From: Oscillospiraceae bacterium | GTDB taxonomy: Bacteria; Bacillota; Clostridia; Oscillospirales; Acutalibacteraceae | Reading direction: 5' to 3' | Assembly (NCBI GenBank): GCA_031270605.1 | Contig: JAISXG010000055.1 | Span: 1 to 61,256 of the forward strand | DNA: 61,256 nt | Shown here: piece by piece, positions 52,807 through 61,181 of the stretch | How positions within the stretch are numbered: the first letter of the stretch is position 1 | Layout: each line of letters begins with the position of its first letter | Made by a program: the position numbers and the translations under genes | Notes under the pieces: model-generated | Told to the model about the DNA's origin: nothing | The model's database searches: none | What the model saw: the letters and a program-made list of their open reading frames with translations, nothing else

Positions 52807-52988
52807 GCGCGAAACGGGTCAAATTGACAATCGTTTTCCGTACGTGCGGCCAAACCGGGATTAATCATTGGTCGGACGGCGCGTATACCAAAACGCTGAA
52901 GCTGACAGAGGAACAGTCAAAATTGTTTGTGGATGGTGAAAAAAGGTTTGATGAAATTATATGCGAATTGGAGGAACCACCGGAATGA
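52803..52988 (+). CDS. Small hypothetical phage protein
   Basis: 61 aa, beta-rich (KLTIVFRTCGQTGINHWSDGAYTKTLKLTEEQSKLF). Overlaps both neighbours by 4 bp. No family recognised. Confidence 0.45.
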   Translation: MSAKRVKLTIVFRTCGQTGINHWSDGAYTKTLKLTEEQSKLFVDGEKRFDEIICELEEPPE

Positions 52989-53284
52989 GCAGATACATTG
53001 ACGCGGAGCAAACGGCGCGTACGCTGCTCTCCATAACACGTGTATACGATAGTAAATATCAAAAGGGATTTTATGACGGCATAGACCGAGCGCTTGAAGC
53101 GATACAGGATACCCCAACCGCCGACCTTGCACCGATTAGGCGCGGTAAATGGGATTATAAAACGGTTGACCATAGCGGGAACGCACTATACCGTTGCTCG
53201 GCATGTAAGGGCTTTGTGCGCGGCACATACGACTTCTGCCCCAACTGCGGGGCAGATATGCGAAAGGAGCCTAAGAATGTTTAA
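52985..53284 (+). CDS. Phage zinc-ribbon protein
   Basis: 99 aa. N-terminal helical part (DAEQTARTLLSITRV...GIDRALEAIQDTPTADLAPIRRG), then a zinc ribbon YRCSACKGFV...DFCPNCGADM. This layout is very common in Clostridia phages; function unknown. Confidence 0.65.
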   Translation: MSRYIDAEQTARTLLSITRVYDSKYQKGFYDGIDRALEAIQDTPTADLAPIRRGKWDYKTVDHSGNALYRCSACKGFVRGTYDFCPNCGADMRKEPKNV

Positions 53285-53648
53285 AGAAAAGCAACTTCTA
53301 TTTTCTCTTTCAAAAGCAAATGGAGACTTTATTATTCAGCCATTTAAAGGCTCTGGTAAGGGTGGGCAGAAACGAAATAAAACCATGTCGTGTTGTCGGA
53401 TTATCCACCCAGAGAGCGGTGCAGTGTCCGAATGTCAGGAGGAACGAAGTTTTGAGCAGAACAAGAAAAAGGCGTTCCGCAGGCTGCTTGAAAAGCCAGA
53501 GTTTGTGGCATGGTATAAAATGCAAGTTGTTAAATCACTTGGCGCACTTGCGGATATCGAAGAGCAGGTTGAAAAAGAAATGAAAAACATCAAAGTCGAA
53601 ATACAGGATAACGGCAAATGGGTGGAGTGGAAGGAGCAGGAGAAATGA
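53277..53648 (+). CDS. Release-factor-like protein with GGQ motif
   Basis: 123 aa. GSGKGGQKRNK (25-35) contains the GGQ of class I release factors and of ArfB/YaeJ-type rescue hydrolases. CCRIIHPESGAVSECQEERSFEQNKKKAFRRLLEKPEF continues the RF-1 domain (PF00472). No stop-codon-recognition domain is present; the C-terminal tail is charged and helical. Family knowledge: the GGQ Gln positions water to hydrolyse peptidyl-tRNA. A role in rescue of stalled ribosomes during infection is inferred. ATG behind AAAGGAG. Confidence 0.8.
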   Translation: MFKEKQLLFSLSKANGDFIIQPFKGSGKGGQKRNKTMSCCRIIHPESGAVSECQEERSFEQNKKKAFRRLLEKPEFVAWYKMQVVKSLGALADIEEQVEKEMKNIKVEIQDNGKWVEWKEQEK

Positions 53649-53836
53649 AATTGAGTATATCGAGGTCGTTTAGGTGGTTCTTTGCATTAATCCCTCGCAA
53701 GTGTTGGCGATGCGATGATTATTTTTGGTTGGAGCGCGGAATTAAGCATACAAATTTTTACGGAGAGACCAAAAGATACTGCGCAGACTGTGCGCCCCAC
53801 GAATGGGAAGGGGCGAGGAAGGAACAGGAAAAATGA
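53645..53836 (+). CDS. Small zinc-finger phage protein
   Basis: 63 aa: basic N-terminus, KCWRCDDYFWLERG...KRYCADCAPHEWEG with two Cys-x2-Cys pairs. Start overlaps the preceding stop (ATGA). No function assigned. Confidence 0.5.
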   Translation: MKLSISRSFRWFFALIPRKCWRCDDYFWLERGIKHTNFYGETKRYCADCAPHEWEGARKEQEK

Positions 53837-54282
53837 CCGAACAGGAGTTTAATCGTGAGAATAGTGATAATTTGTTTCAGATGGCACTTGATGATATTGA
53901 CAATCTGAATTCGCGTGATGGACGGTTTGAATATTCAGATTATGTCACACTGCATAATGACGTGACCGGGTTGTATGATAGCTTTTCTTTTGTGGACGAG
54001 ATTATTAAAACGCTCCGGGAACAGCTCGCCGAATCCCAGCGCCGGGAGCGGGCGGCGGTGGATGATTTAATAGGAGCTGGGCCGTGTTTTTCGTGCAAGC
54101 ATTTTAGGCGTAACGACGGGGATTGTTTCGGGGCGGGTAAATGCAGAGTGGAAGGAATTGAGATAATCCCCTGCGATAGGCCCGGAACATATCGGATTGA
54201 AATTCCGGATGACGGCAGGAATACATATGAATGGCGCGGCCCTCAACCTCAGCAAAAGAATGAGGTTAGGCCCAAAATGTAG
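53833..54282 (+). CDS. Hypothetical phage protein
   Basis: 149 aa. N-terminal helix-rich part with a short coiled coil (FVDEIIKTLREQLAESQRRER), then CFSCKHFRRNDGDCFGAGKCRVEGIEIIPCDRPGTY, a five-Cys segment that may bind metal. Function unknown. Confidence 0.5.
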   Translation: MTEQEFNRENSDNLFQMALDDIDNLNSRDGRFEYSDYVTLHNDVTGLYDSFSFVDEIIKTLREQLAESQRRERAAVDDLIGAGPCFSCKHFRRNDGDCFGAGKCRVEGIEIIPCDRPGTYRIEIPDDGRNTYEWRGPQPQQKNEVRPKM

Positions 54283-54311
54283 GCCTAACCAGAAAGGAGA
54301 CGTTGAATAGA

Positions 54312-54725
54312 ATGCCTTTACTTAATTACACAACAAAAGTTGATATTTATACTACTTTGGGGGTGATACAAGGTCAGCTTGTAAAGCATGGTGCTCTGAA
54401 AATAATGTATGACTATGACGCCAATGGAAGAATCTCAGCTCTTTCATTTATGATTCCAACTGCTGGAGGGATGCGTGGAGTACGGCTCCCTGCAAATGTT
54501 GATGCGGTTCACAGAGTGCTCACGAAACAAAAAGTTAAGTGCGACCGAGAACAGGCAGAACGTGTGGCGTGGCGCATTATCAAAGATTGGCTCGAGGCCC
54601 AAATGGCAATTTTGGAATCCGAGATGGTGCAAATTGATGAAATCTTTTTGCCATATATGGTAAATAATAGTGGGCAAACATTATATGAGGCTTATCAAAA
54701 CAATCAATTGATGCTGGAGGGCTGA
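54312..54725 (+). CDS. Hypothetical phage protein
   Basis: 137 aa, alpha/beta. ALKIMYDYDANGRISALSFMIPTAGGMRGVRLPANVDAVHRVL is the most conserved-looking part and recurs in Firmicutes phages. Start ATG 54312 is 12 bases from AAAGGAG; a TTG at 54303 is closer than normal. Confidence 0.55.
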   Translation: MPLLNYTTKVDIYTTLGVIQGQLVKHGALKIMYDYDANGRISALSFMIPTAGGMRGVRLPANVDAVHRVLTKQKVKCDREQAERVAWRIIKDWLEAQMAILESEMVQIDEIFLPYMVNNSGQTLYEAYQNNQLMLEG

Positions 54726-54728
54726 TTT

Positions 54729-55811
54729 ATGATGAATAAATCCGACATAGAGTGGTGTGACTTCTCATGGAATCCCATTACTGGCTGTCTGCATGACTGC
54801 TCATATTGCTACGCACGGAAGCAGGCACAGCGTTTTTGCGGCGACATACGGCTTAATAAAAGCAGTGAGCAGTTGACCTGGATTACATCCAGAATTCGTT
54901 ATGATTCTCAAATACACAACATATATGCTCTTGATGAGCCTTTCAAAAACGAATCCGGCAGAACAATACCCCTCCCCGCGGGATTCGATCCAACCTTCCA
55001 TAAATACCGACTGCCCATGCCGGCACAGAAAAAAAAGCCTGCAAACATCTTTGTAGGCAGTATGGCGGACGTTTTCGGGGAATGGGTGCCGGATGAGTGG
55101 ATAAAGGAGGTGTTCAGTGCCTGTGCAGCTGCCCCGTGGCATAATTATCTGTTTCTTACAAAGAATCCTGCTCGGTTTCAGGATGTATTCTTAATTCAAT
55201 CGTTACATATTACCAAAAATATGTGGTTCGGATTTAGTGTTACAGATCAGAAACACCTCAACGAAACGGCAATGGCGGCGAAGTGGCTTCCACAAAACTC
55301 GTTCATTTCCGTTGAACCTATCCACGGGGAAATCGACTTGACAAGAATAGAATCCTCCGGAATTGATGCCTTTCTAAATTTTTTGGATGGCGGACAGTAT
55401 TGGTTTATGGGAGGAAACAAGGATGGGAAGCGTTTAAGGTGGGTAATCGTCGGAGCCGAAACCGGTCAACGCCGGGAAAAAGTCACTCCGCTCAAACAAT
55501 GGATTGAGAAGATTGTCAGGGATTGCCGTGGCACCGGTGTCCCGGTGCTCCTTAAGGATAGCAATGAGATGATGACCGTGTGGGGCGAAGACCTCATCAA
55601 GGAATACCCCACCGAACTGCAGCGTAAGGAAATTATCATTCCCCATTGTCATGAATGCAAGCACCTGAAGGCCACAGAACGGCACGTTGACCCGCGTAAA
55701 GGAACAACAGCCATGAACTGCTTCTGCACTGCAGGAATTGCACATAAACGAATAGGGGGCAGATATGCAAGGACATCTCCACCATGGTGCCCAAAGAGAG
55801 GAGCTGAGTAA
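54729..55811 (+). CDS. DUF5131 (phage Gp37/Gp68) radical-SAM-like protein
   Basis: 360 aa. WNPITGCLHDCSYCYAR holds Cys20-x3-Cys24-x2-Cys27, the radical-SAM cluster motif. FVGSMADVFGEWVPDEWI, LFLTKNPARF and WVIVGAETGQRR...PLKQWIEKIVRDCRGTGVPVLLKD follow DUF5131. An extra C-terminal module with CHECKHLK and later Cys adds a probable zinc site. Phage members are uncharacterised; a modification enzyme for DNA or RNA is plausible. Confidence 0.82.
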   Translation: MMNKSDIEWCDFSWNPITGCLHDCSYCYARKQAQRFCGDIRLNKSSEQLTWITSRIRYDSQIHNIYALDEPFKNESGRTIPLPAGFDPTFHKYRLPMPAQKKKPANIFVGSMADVFGEWVPDEWIKEVFSACAAAPWHNYLFLTKNPARFQDVFLIQSLHITKNMWFGFSVTDQKHLNETAMAAKWLPQNSFISVEPIHGEIDLTRIESSGIDAFLNFLDGGQYWFMGGNKDGKRLRWVIVGAETGQRREKVTPLKQWIEKIVRDCRGTGVPVLLKDSNEMMTVWGEDLIKEYPTELQRKEIIIPHCHECKHLKATERHVDPRKGTTAMNCFCTAGIAHKRIGGRYARTSPPWCPKRGAE

Positions 55812-55812
55812 C

Positions 55813-56187
55813 ATGTTGGGAATCATAAAAAAATGGAGAAGGAATAAAGAACCTGACAAGGAAAAACTGGTCTACATAGCCAGTCCGTGCAGAGGAGATG
55901 TTAAAAGAAATATGCGCAAAGCCGCAAAATATACAATGACAGCTATCCGGAGAGGAGCTGTACCGATAACGCCACATCTTTTTTATAGCACAGTCCTGAA
56001 TGATAATGTCCCAGAGGAAAGGGATGCGGGGATGAAAATGGGAATTGCTCTTCTATGCGTGTGCGATGAGCTTTGGGTTTTCGGAACTCCTACCGAGGGG
56101 ATGATTGCAGAAGTTGAGGAAGCAATCAAGCTAAAAATACCAGTCATATACCACTCCGAGGCTGGCGAGAGAAAGGATGCAGTATGA
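55813..56187 (+). CDS. DUF4406 nucleoside-deoxyribosyltransferase-like protein
   Basis: 124 aa. VYIASPCRGDVKRNMRKAAKYTMTAIRRGAVPITPHLFY and CDELWVFGTPTEGMIAEVEEAIKLKIPVIYH are the two halves of the DUF4406/NDT fold. Family members are related to nucleoside 2-deoxyribosyltransferases; activity here is not proven. The stop overlaps the ssb start. Confidence 0.75.
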   Translation: MLGIIKKWRRNKEPDKEKLVYIASPCRGDVKRNMRKAAKYTMTAIRRGAVPITPHLFYSTVLNDNVPEERDAGMKMGIALLCVCDELWVFGTPTEGMIAEVEEAIKLKIPVIYHSEAGERKDAV

Positions 56188-56582
56188 ACAAAGTAATTTT
56201 ATCCGGTCATGTAGGGAATACTCCGGAGCTACGAACAACAAAGGAAGGTACTCCTGTTTCCTCATTTGTTCTCGCAGTTAAGAGACTGACGCGAGAAGGT
56301 AAAGAAGAAACAGACTGGCCCACTATTATTGCATGGAGAAGCAAAGCCGAATTTGTTTCAAAATATCTTGTAAAAGGCCGAAAAATCATTGTTGCAGCTT
56401 CCGTCAGAACCCGCACTTATGAAGATAAAAATGGAAAGACGCAAAAAATAACGGAATTTCATGCAGACGAAATAGAATTCTGTGATAAAAAACCGCAGGA
56501 AGAAGGAGAGCAATCCGCTCCCATAGAAAGTGCCGAGAGGAGTGATACCTTCAGCGTAGGGGAAGATGATCTACCGTTTTAA
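56184..56582 (+). CDS. ssb: Single-stranded DNA-binding protein
   Basis: 132 aa. OB-fold (1-105): NKVILSGHVGNTPELR, VSSFVLAVKRLTREGKEETDWPTIIAW, ASVRTRTYEDKNG. The acidic tail ends in DDLPF, the tip that binds partner proteins. Serves phage replication and recombination. Confidence 0.95.
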   Translation: MNKVILSGHVGNTPELRTTKEGTPVSSFVLAVKRLTREGKEETDWPTIIAWRSKAEFVSKYLVKGRKIIVAASVRTRTYEDKNGKTQKITEFHADEIEFCDKKPQEEGEQSAPIESAERSDTFSVGEDDLPF

Positions 56583-56603
56583 CCAGAAAGGAGCAACAGC
56601 CAT

Positions 56604-57200
56604 ATGAATAGCAAAGAACTGGGTAACGGTGCCCAAAACTATGTTGCTGTAAGCAATCGCATTTTAGAGATTGCCGTCCAACGCGGTACAGAGGCCGGAA
56701 TCAAAGCAGCAATGGAATATCTGGAAGAATCTAAGACATCACAGCAAAAAGGGCGTTACGACCGCCGTCTACGTAACACCAGGCTGCTGCTAAAGAATTA
56801 CAGAGTTTTCAAAAGCCATGCCCAAGGAGCTGTATATAAAGCTACACAAGCAAAGGAAAAAGCCGTTGATATTCTTGACGGTCTCGATGAGTTTTCTTTT
56901 GATGATGGGCTTTATGTTGAATCCATCAAAAAAAGCCAACAGCGCACCATCATCATCCTCAAACATATTGAAGAGATGCTCCGGTATTACCAGATTGATT
57001 GCGAGCAGTCCCACAAAGACGAAGAGATGCGGCGATATCGCATTATCATGGACTATTACATTCAGGATGATAAAAAAAGCGCCGAGGAAATCGCGGAAAA
57101 AGAACACATCGAAAGGCGCACGGTGTATAAGGATATCAACATTGCCCTTAAACCACTTTCAGCCCTTATTTTCGGCATTGACAGCATGAAACTATACTGA
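56604..57200 (+). CDS. Sigma-like phage late transcription regulator (ArpU/RinA type)
   Basis: 198 aa. Helical N-terminal part; the C-terminal HTH SAEEIAEKEHIERRTVYKDINIALKPL resembles sigma region 4 and the ArpU/RinA/LTF regulators that switch on late genes. It lies directly before a non-coding array with 11-bp repeats and the packaging genes, the expected place for such an activator. Confidence 0.75.
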   Translation: MNSKELGNGAQNYVAVSNRILEIAVQRGTEAGIKAAMEYLEESKTSQQKGRYDRRLRNTRLLLKNYRVFKSHAQGAVYKATQAKEKAVDILDGLDEFSFDDGLYVESIKKSQQRTIIILKHIEEMLRYYQIDCEQSHKDEEMRRYRIIMDYYIQDDKKSAEEIAEKEHIERRTVYKDINIALKPLSALIFGIDSMKLY

Positions 57201-57205
57201 ACAAT

Positions 57206-57270
57206 GCACCATACAAACACTGTGCAAGTTGCATCCTTCCAGAGGACACAAACAGGACACTGACAGGACA
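57206..57270. repeat. 11-bp iteron array ahead of the packaging genes
   Basis: GCACCATACAA (57206-57216), the related ACACTGTGCAA (57217-57227), then three AGGACA copies at exact 11-bp spacing (57243, 57254, 57265). The units fall on the same face of the helix. Related GCACCATRCAA units recur after terL. Probable protein-binding array. Confidence 0.65.
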
Positions 57271-57282
57271 TTCACAAAATGA

Positions 57283-57301
57283 TATGATGATATCATGGAG
57301 G
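57283..57301 (+). promoter_or_regulatory. Probable late promoter -10 and ribosome-binding site
   Basis: TATGAT (57283-57288) lies 12 bp behind the last AGGACA repeat, with no sigma-A -35, as expected for an activator-dependent late promoter. GGAGG (57297-57301) selects ATG 57310 over ATG 57295. If the transcript starts near 57295 the leader is very short. Confidence 0.45.
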
Positions 57302-57309
57302 AATGGCAA

Positions 57310-58842
57310 ATGAGCACAAAAAAACCCAAAAAAGCCTTCATCGAAATAAACTATTCCACCGAGGCGCCGCCGCGTGTAACCACACCGGAGGGCGTCCCGG
57401 TTTTTTGTTCACACGATGAAGTCATATCGATTGAAAAGGCAATCCCCAATCCCCAAAATCCAAACCAGCACGACACTGATCAGATTGCCCGGCTGGCTCA
57501 AATCATTGAGGCCACAGGATGGAGGGCGCCGATAACCATCAGTAAACGTTCTGGATTTATCGTAAAAGGGCATGGACGCAGGCTGGCTGCCATTAATCGC
57601 GGGTGGAAGTACGTGCCTGTTGATTACCAAGAGTACGCCAGTGAAGCCGAAGAATGGGCTGACCTCATAGCCGATAACCGGTTGGCGGAGCTCTCAACTA
57701 TTGACACCGGGCTGCTGATGGAAATGATCGGCGATTTTGATACCGGAGAAGCCCCGGTGGAGCTGACAGGCTACAGTGAGGATGATCTTGCCGAAATCAT
57801 TGCTGCCATGGACGGCGCAGACGATACAGAAGATGATCAAATGGATGCGCTACCAGAGCCAGAGGAAGACACGATGAGCAAGCCGGGCGATATTTGGCAA
57901 TTGGGACAGCATCGCCTTTTGTGTGGCAGTGCAACGGATAAAGCCGCCATTGAGCGGCTCATGGACGGCGAAAAGGCGGAGCTGGTAAACACAGATCCGC
58001 CATATGGTGTCAGTTATGAAACTCAGAGCGGCAAGTTTGACATGATCAAGAACGATGACCTCACCGGTGATGACTTGATGGGAACGTTGCTGCTTCCCGC
58101 ATTCCGAAACTATGTTGATTTTACCGCTCCGGAGGCGGCGTTCTATATCTGGCACGCAAGCAGTACGCGCCGTGACTTCGAGGACGCAATGACTGCGGCG
58201 GGAATCGTTGAGAAGCAATATCTTATTTGGGCGAAGCCCTCTCCTGTTCTCGGGCATGCAGATTACCAATGGGCGCATGAGCCGTGCTTTTACGCAGAGA
58301 AGGCCGGGCAAAGCGCACACTATTATGGCGACCGAAGCCAGCGCACGCTCTGGAAAGCCGTCCTGCGCGCTACAGACGGCACCGCAACAGTACTCACGGG
58401 GGGCGTCGTCCTTACGGACGGAGCCGGAGGCAAAGTCTATCTGGCCGAGAAACCACCGAAGGGCAAGAAAATCCGTTATATCCGTTTATCTGAAGGCCGC
58501 AGCGTATGCCTTTACCCTGAGAGTAAAGCGGGTACGGTCTGGGAAGTCAGTCGCGAAGCCGGCACAGAGCACCCAACACAGAAGCCTGTGGAGCTGGCTG
58601 TCCGGGCAATCGACAACAGCACTCAACCCGGCGACATCGTGATTGATTTCTTCGCTGGGAGCGGGAGTACGCTTATCGGGGCGGAGATGACGGGGCGCAA
58701 AGCTTATGTTGTCGAACTTGACCCGAAATATTGTGATGTCATCATAAACAGATACATCCGGGTTACTGGAAATAATGGGGTTGCCTGCATCCGGGACGGA
58801 AAAGAAATAGCTTATACTCAGCTTAAACCAACAATTAAATAA
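57310..58842 (+). CDS. ParB-domain / DNA methyltransferase fusion
   Basis: 510 aa. ParB/Srx-like N-terminal domain (about 30-125; GFIVKGHGRRLAAINRGWKYVPVD), an acidic linker, then a beta-order MTase: DPPY (229-232) before FAGSG (448-452), which indicates N6-adenine or N4-cytosine methylation. TQKPVELA precedes the SAM-binding motif. Phages use such enzymes against host restriction or to mark DNA for packaging. No restriction enzyme is near it. First gene of the packaging block. Confidence 0.9.
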   Translation: MSTKKPKKAFIEINYSTEAPPRVTTPEGVPVFCSHDEVISIEKAIPNPQNPNQHDTDQIARLAQIIEATGWRAPITISKRSGFIVKGHGRRLAAINRGWKYVPVDYQEYASEAEEWADLIADNRLAELSTIDTGLLMEMIGDFDTGEAPVELTGYSEDDLAEIIAAMDGADDTEDDQMDALPEPEEDTMSKPGDIWQLGQHRLLCGSATDKAAIERLMDGEKAELVNTDPPYGVSYETQSGKFDMIKNDDLTGDDLMGTLLLPAFRNYVDFTAPEAAFYIWHASSTRRDFEDAMTAAGIVEKQYLIWAKPSPVLGHADYQWAHEPCFYAEKAGQSAHYYGDRSQRTLWKAVLRATDGTATVLTGGVVLTDGAGGKVYLAEKPPKGKKIRYIRLSEGRSVCLYPESKAGTVWEVSREAGTEHPTQKPVELAVRAIDNSTQPGDIVIDFFAGSGSTLIGAEMTGRKAYVVELDPKYCDVIINRYIRVTGNNGVACIRDGKEIAYTQLKPTIK

Positions 58843-58850
58843 TAATAACC

Positions 58851-58890
58851 GTTCGGCGGGTGGCTGTAATCACCCGCCGAACCATTTTAT
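58851..58890 (+). terminator. Terminator or attenuator before terS
   Basis: 12-bp perfect stem GTTCGGCGGGTG / CACCCGCCGAAC with an 8-nt loop and CATTTTATT tail. It may lower transcription into the terminase genes. Confidence 0.7.
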
Positions 58891-58908
58891 TGAGAAAGGA
58901 GGGTGTAT

Positions 58909-59532
58909 ATGACAAACAAGCGAAAATTTCATGAACCCATAGCGTTATGGGAGCAACAGCCGGACGAGAGTACAGATCAATATGTAAAGTTTTGCCGGTA
59001 TCGTGATATGAGATATACCGCGGCTGACGGCACAAAGCTTGATGGTATACAAACTCCTTTTGGGAAGCGTAGTATCCGCGGGCTTGCCGTGTTGCTCGGT
59101 ATGACAGGATGGCGAGATCTGGGAAAGCTTTCTGCGCGCTTTAGATGGGCTGAACGATGCGATGCATACGACGTTGAAATTGAGCGGCAGGCGCGAGAAC
59201 AAAGCGAGCGGGCTATTTTAAAGATGCGGAAGGACCACGCCGACCTTGCCGCACAGATGATTAAAAAAGCGGCAAAACGCCTCCTCACTATCCCGGAAGA
59301 AGAGATCGAAGCCAAAGACATCGCGCGCCTGGTCGACGTCGGGGTTAAGATAGAGCGTCTTTCCCGTGGTGAATCCACGGAGAACAAGCAGATAAGCGGA
59401 GAAGCAACGCTCAACCACAAAGGCACGGTAAAACTGGAAGAGCAAAACAAACTGGACTTATCCGGATTATCTGACGAGGAGCTGATCCAGCTTGAGAAGC
59501 TTCTGGGAAAGCTACATGAGGACTCCGAATGA
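58909..59532 (+). CDS. terS: Phage terminase small subunit
   Basis: 207 aa. The N-terminal region (SIRGLAVLLGMTGWRDLGKLSARFRWAERCDAYDVEI) is an HTH-like DNA-binding part of terminase small subunits. Helices follow (ERAILKMRKDHADLAAQMIKKAAKRL), and a C-terminal tail (LSGLSDEELIQLEKLLGKL) is typical for the link to TerL. Start ATG 58909 behind AAAGGAGG. Its 3' end overlaps terL by 17 bp. It should bind the packaging site. Confidence 0.82.
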   Translation: MTNKRKFHEPIALWEQQPDESTDQYVKFCRYRDMRYTAADGTKLDGIQTPFGKRSIRGLAVLLGMTGWRDLGKLSARFRWAERCDAYDVEIERQAREQSERAILKMRKDHADLAAQMIKKAAKRLLTIPEEEIEAKDIARLVDVGVKIERLSRGESTENKQISGEATLNHKGTVKLEEQNKLDLSGLSDEELIQLEKLLGKLHEDSE

Positions 59533-60988
59533 TTTTGCTGCGCTTCAGGCCGCGCTGCAAAAGGAGAAGGCCGAACGTAACCTTTCTGAGTTTATCCGGC
59601 AAGCATGGCCTGTCATTGAACCGGGCACAACGTATGTCGATAACTGGCACATTGACTATATAAGCGAATACCTGCAGGCGGTGAATGAAGGGCAGGTGCG
59701 GAGGCTGATAATCAACGTCCCGCCCAGAAACATGAAAAGCATTCATGTCACCGTTTGTTTTCCGTGTTGGACGTGGGCAAAATCACCCGAGAAGCGGTTC
59801 ATTAAAGTTTCATACAGTGATTCGCTGTCTCGCAAGCACAATGTCCTTTCTCGAGACATCATTAGGAGTCCATGGTATCAAAACAACTGGGGCAACAAAT
59901 TTATTTTGAAAGACGACGTGAACCGGCAGAATGAATTTAAGAACGACCACCAAGGCATGATGATGTCCACCAGTGTGGGAGGCTCTTTGACTGGTGAGGG
60001 CGGCGATGTCATTATCATTGATGATCCCCAGAACCCTCTCATGGCAAACAGTGAGACAGAGAGGGAAAACAGCATTAACTTCTTTAAAAATACGCTCCAA
60101 ACCCGTCTGAATGACCCAAAGACGGGTGTTTTCATTGTCATTATGCAGCGACTGCATGAGAATGATCTGACCGGATATATTCTCGCGGAGGACTTGGGAT
60201 ATACGCATATTTGTTTGCCTGCAGAAGCACCAGAGCGTAAAATTATAACATTTCCAATAAGTAAAAAGGAGATCATCCGAGAAGAAGGCGCTTTGTTGAA
60301 CGAGGCGCGTTTTGATAAGTCCGTTTTGGCTGGACTAAAAAAAAGCATGGGTTCTGTCCAGTATGCCGGACAGTTTCAACAGACTCCGGCACCTGCAGAA
60401 GGTGTTATCTTTAAGCGGGAATGGCTGAGCCTGAGCTATAAGGAGGCCTCCCTGCCCCATCAATCTCTCATAATCCAATCTTGGGACATGGCTTTCACAA
60501 AGAGCGAGGGCAGCGCCAAGGTGGCAGGCTTTGTGTTGAGCCGTGCTGGCAGTAATATCTATATCCGTGATCTGGTTAACGATAAAATGACATTCACGGA
60601 GAGCGTCGCAGCCGTTCGGCGACTGTCCGGCAAATGGACCAAGGCCCGCGCCAAAGTAGTGGAAAACAAAGCCAACGGCCCCGCCATTGTAGACCTTCTC
60701 AAAAAAGAAATTTCCGGCATGGTGGAATTTAACCCAAAAGGCAGCAAGGAAGAGCGCGCCATCAGCGTAACGCCCTACTTTGAGGCTGGCAACATCTGGT
60801 TTCCAGACCCGAGGGAGGCTCCTTGGGTGGAAGACCTAATCAAAGACCTTTTAATATTTCCAAAGGGTACTTTTAAAGATACTACCGATGCCCTGGTTCA
60901 GGGTATTCTTTATCTTATGGATAAGCCCGCAAGCGCGGCACCTCCAAAGCAACAAAACCTCACAAAAGAAAGCTACTGGAGGGCATGA
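59516..60988 (+). CDS. terL: Phage terminase large subunit
   Basis: 490 aa. The ATPase has PPRNMKS (69-75) in place of a standard Walker A, followed by FPCWTWAKSPEKRFIKVSYS and the Walker B VIIIDDP. The nuclease domain starts near SWDMAFTKSEGSAKVAGFVLS (catalytic Asp) and goes on through VVENKANGPAI and DTTDALVQGILYLM, the final Asp cluster. Class: headful/TIGR01630-like C-terminal. No portal gene follows directly. Confidence 0.9.
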   Translation: MRTPNDFAALQAALQKEKAERNLSEFIRQAWPVIEPGTTYVDNWHIDYISEYLQAVNEGQVRRLIINVPPRNMKSIHVTVCFPCWTWAKSPEKRFIKVSYSDSLSRKHNVLSRDIIRSPWYQNNWGNKFILKDDVNRQNEFKNDHQGMMMSTSVGGSLTGEGGDVIIIDDPQNPLMANSETERENSINFFKNTLQTRLNDPKTGVFIVIMQRLHENDLTGYILAEDLGYTHICLPAEAPERKIITFPISKKEIIREEGALLNEARFDKSVLAGLKKSMGSVQYAGQFQQTPAPAEGVIFKREWLSLSYKEASLPHQSLIIQSWDMAFTKSEGSAKVAGFVLSRAGSNIYIRDLVNDKMTFTESVAAVRRLSGKWTKARAKVVENKANGPAIVDLLKKEISGMVEFNPKGSKEERAISVTPYFEAGNIWFPDPREAPWVEDLIKDLLIFPKGTFKDTTDALVQGILYLMDKPASAAPPKQQNLTKESYWRA

Positions 60989-61014
60989 ACAGGCATGATA
61001 ATCCCCCGGTAAAA

Positions 61015-61036
61015 GCACCATGCAAGCACCATGCAA
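61015..61036. repeat. Two tandem copies of GCACCATGCAA
   Basis: Perfect 11-bp tandem repeat (61015-61025, 61026-61036), followed by the related AAACTATGCAC. Same motif as at 57206. Confidence 0.75.
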
Positions 61037-61142
61037 AAACTATGCACAACATCAACAAATCTATTCAACACACCAAGGTCGGGTGAAGATAAAAAAGTGA
61101 AAACCCTATATTCTACGTGGTTTTTTGAACTGCACAGTAAAA

Positions 61143-61181
61143 GCACCATACAAGCACTGTGCTTGCACCATACTTGCACAG
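61143..61181. repeat. Three tandem 11-bp units GCAC(C/T)(A/G)T(A/G)C(A/T)(A/T)
   Basis: GCACCATACAA (61143), GCACTGTGCTT (61154), GCACCATACTT (61165), then GCACAG. The first unit is identical to that at 57206. Likely binding sites for TerS or the late regulator. Confidence 0.7.

Noticed and set aside
57310-58842. Complete restriction-modification system
   Set aside because: No restriction endonuclease or specificity subunit is present; ParB-MTase fusions are usual orphan phage enzymes.
57206-61181. CRISPR array from the 11-bp repeats
   Set aside because: Units are tandem without spacers and too short; no cas genes are present.
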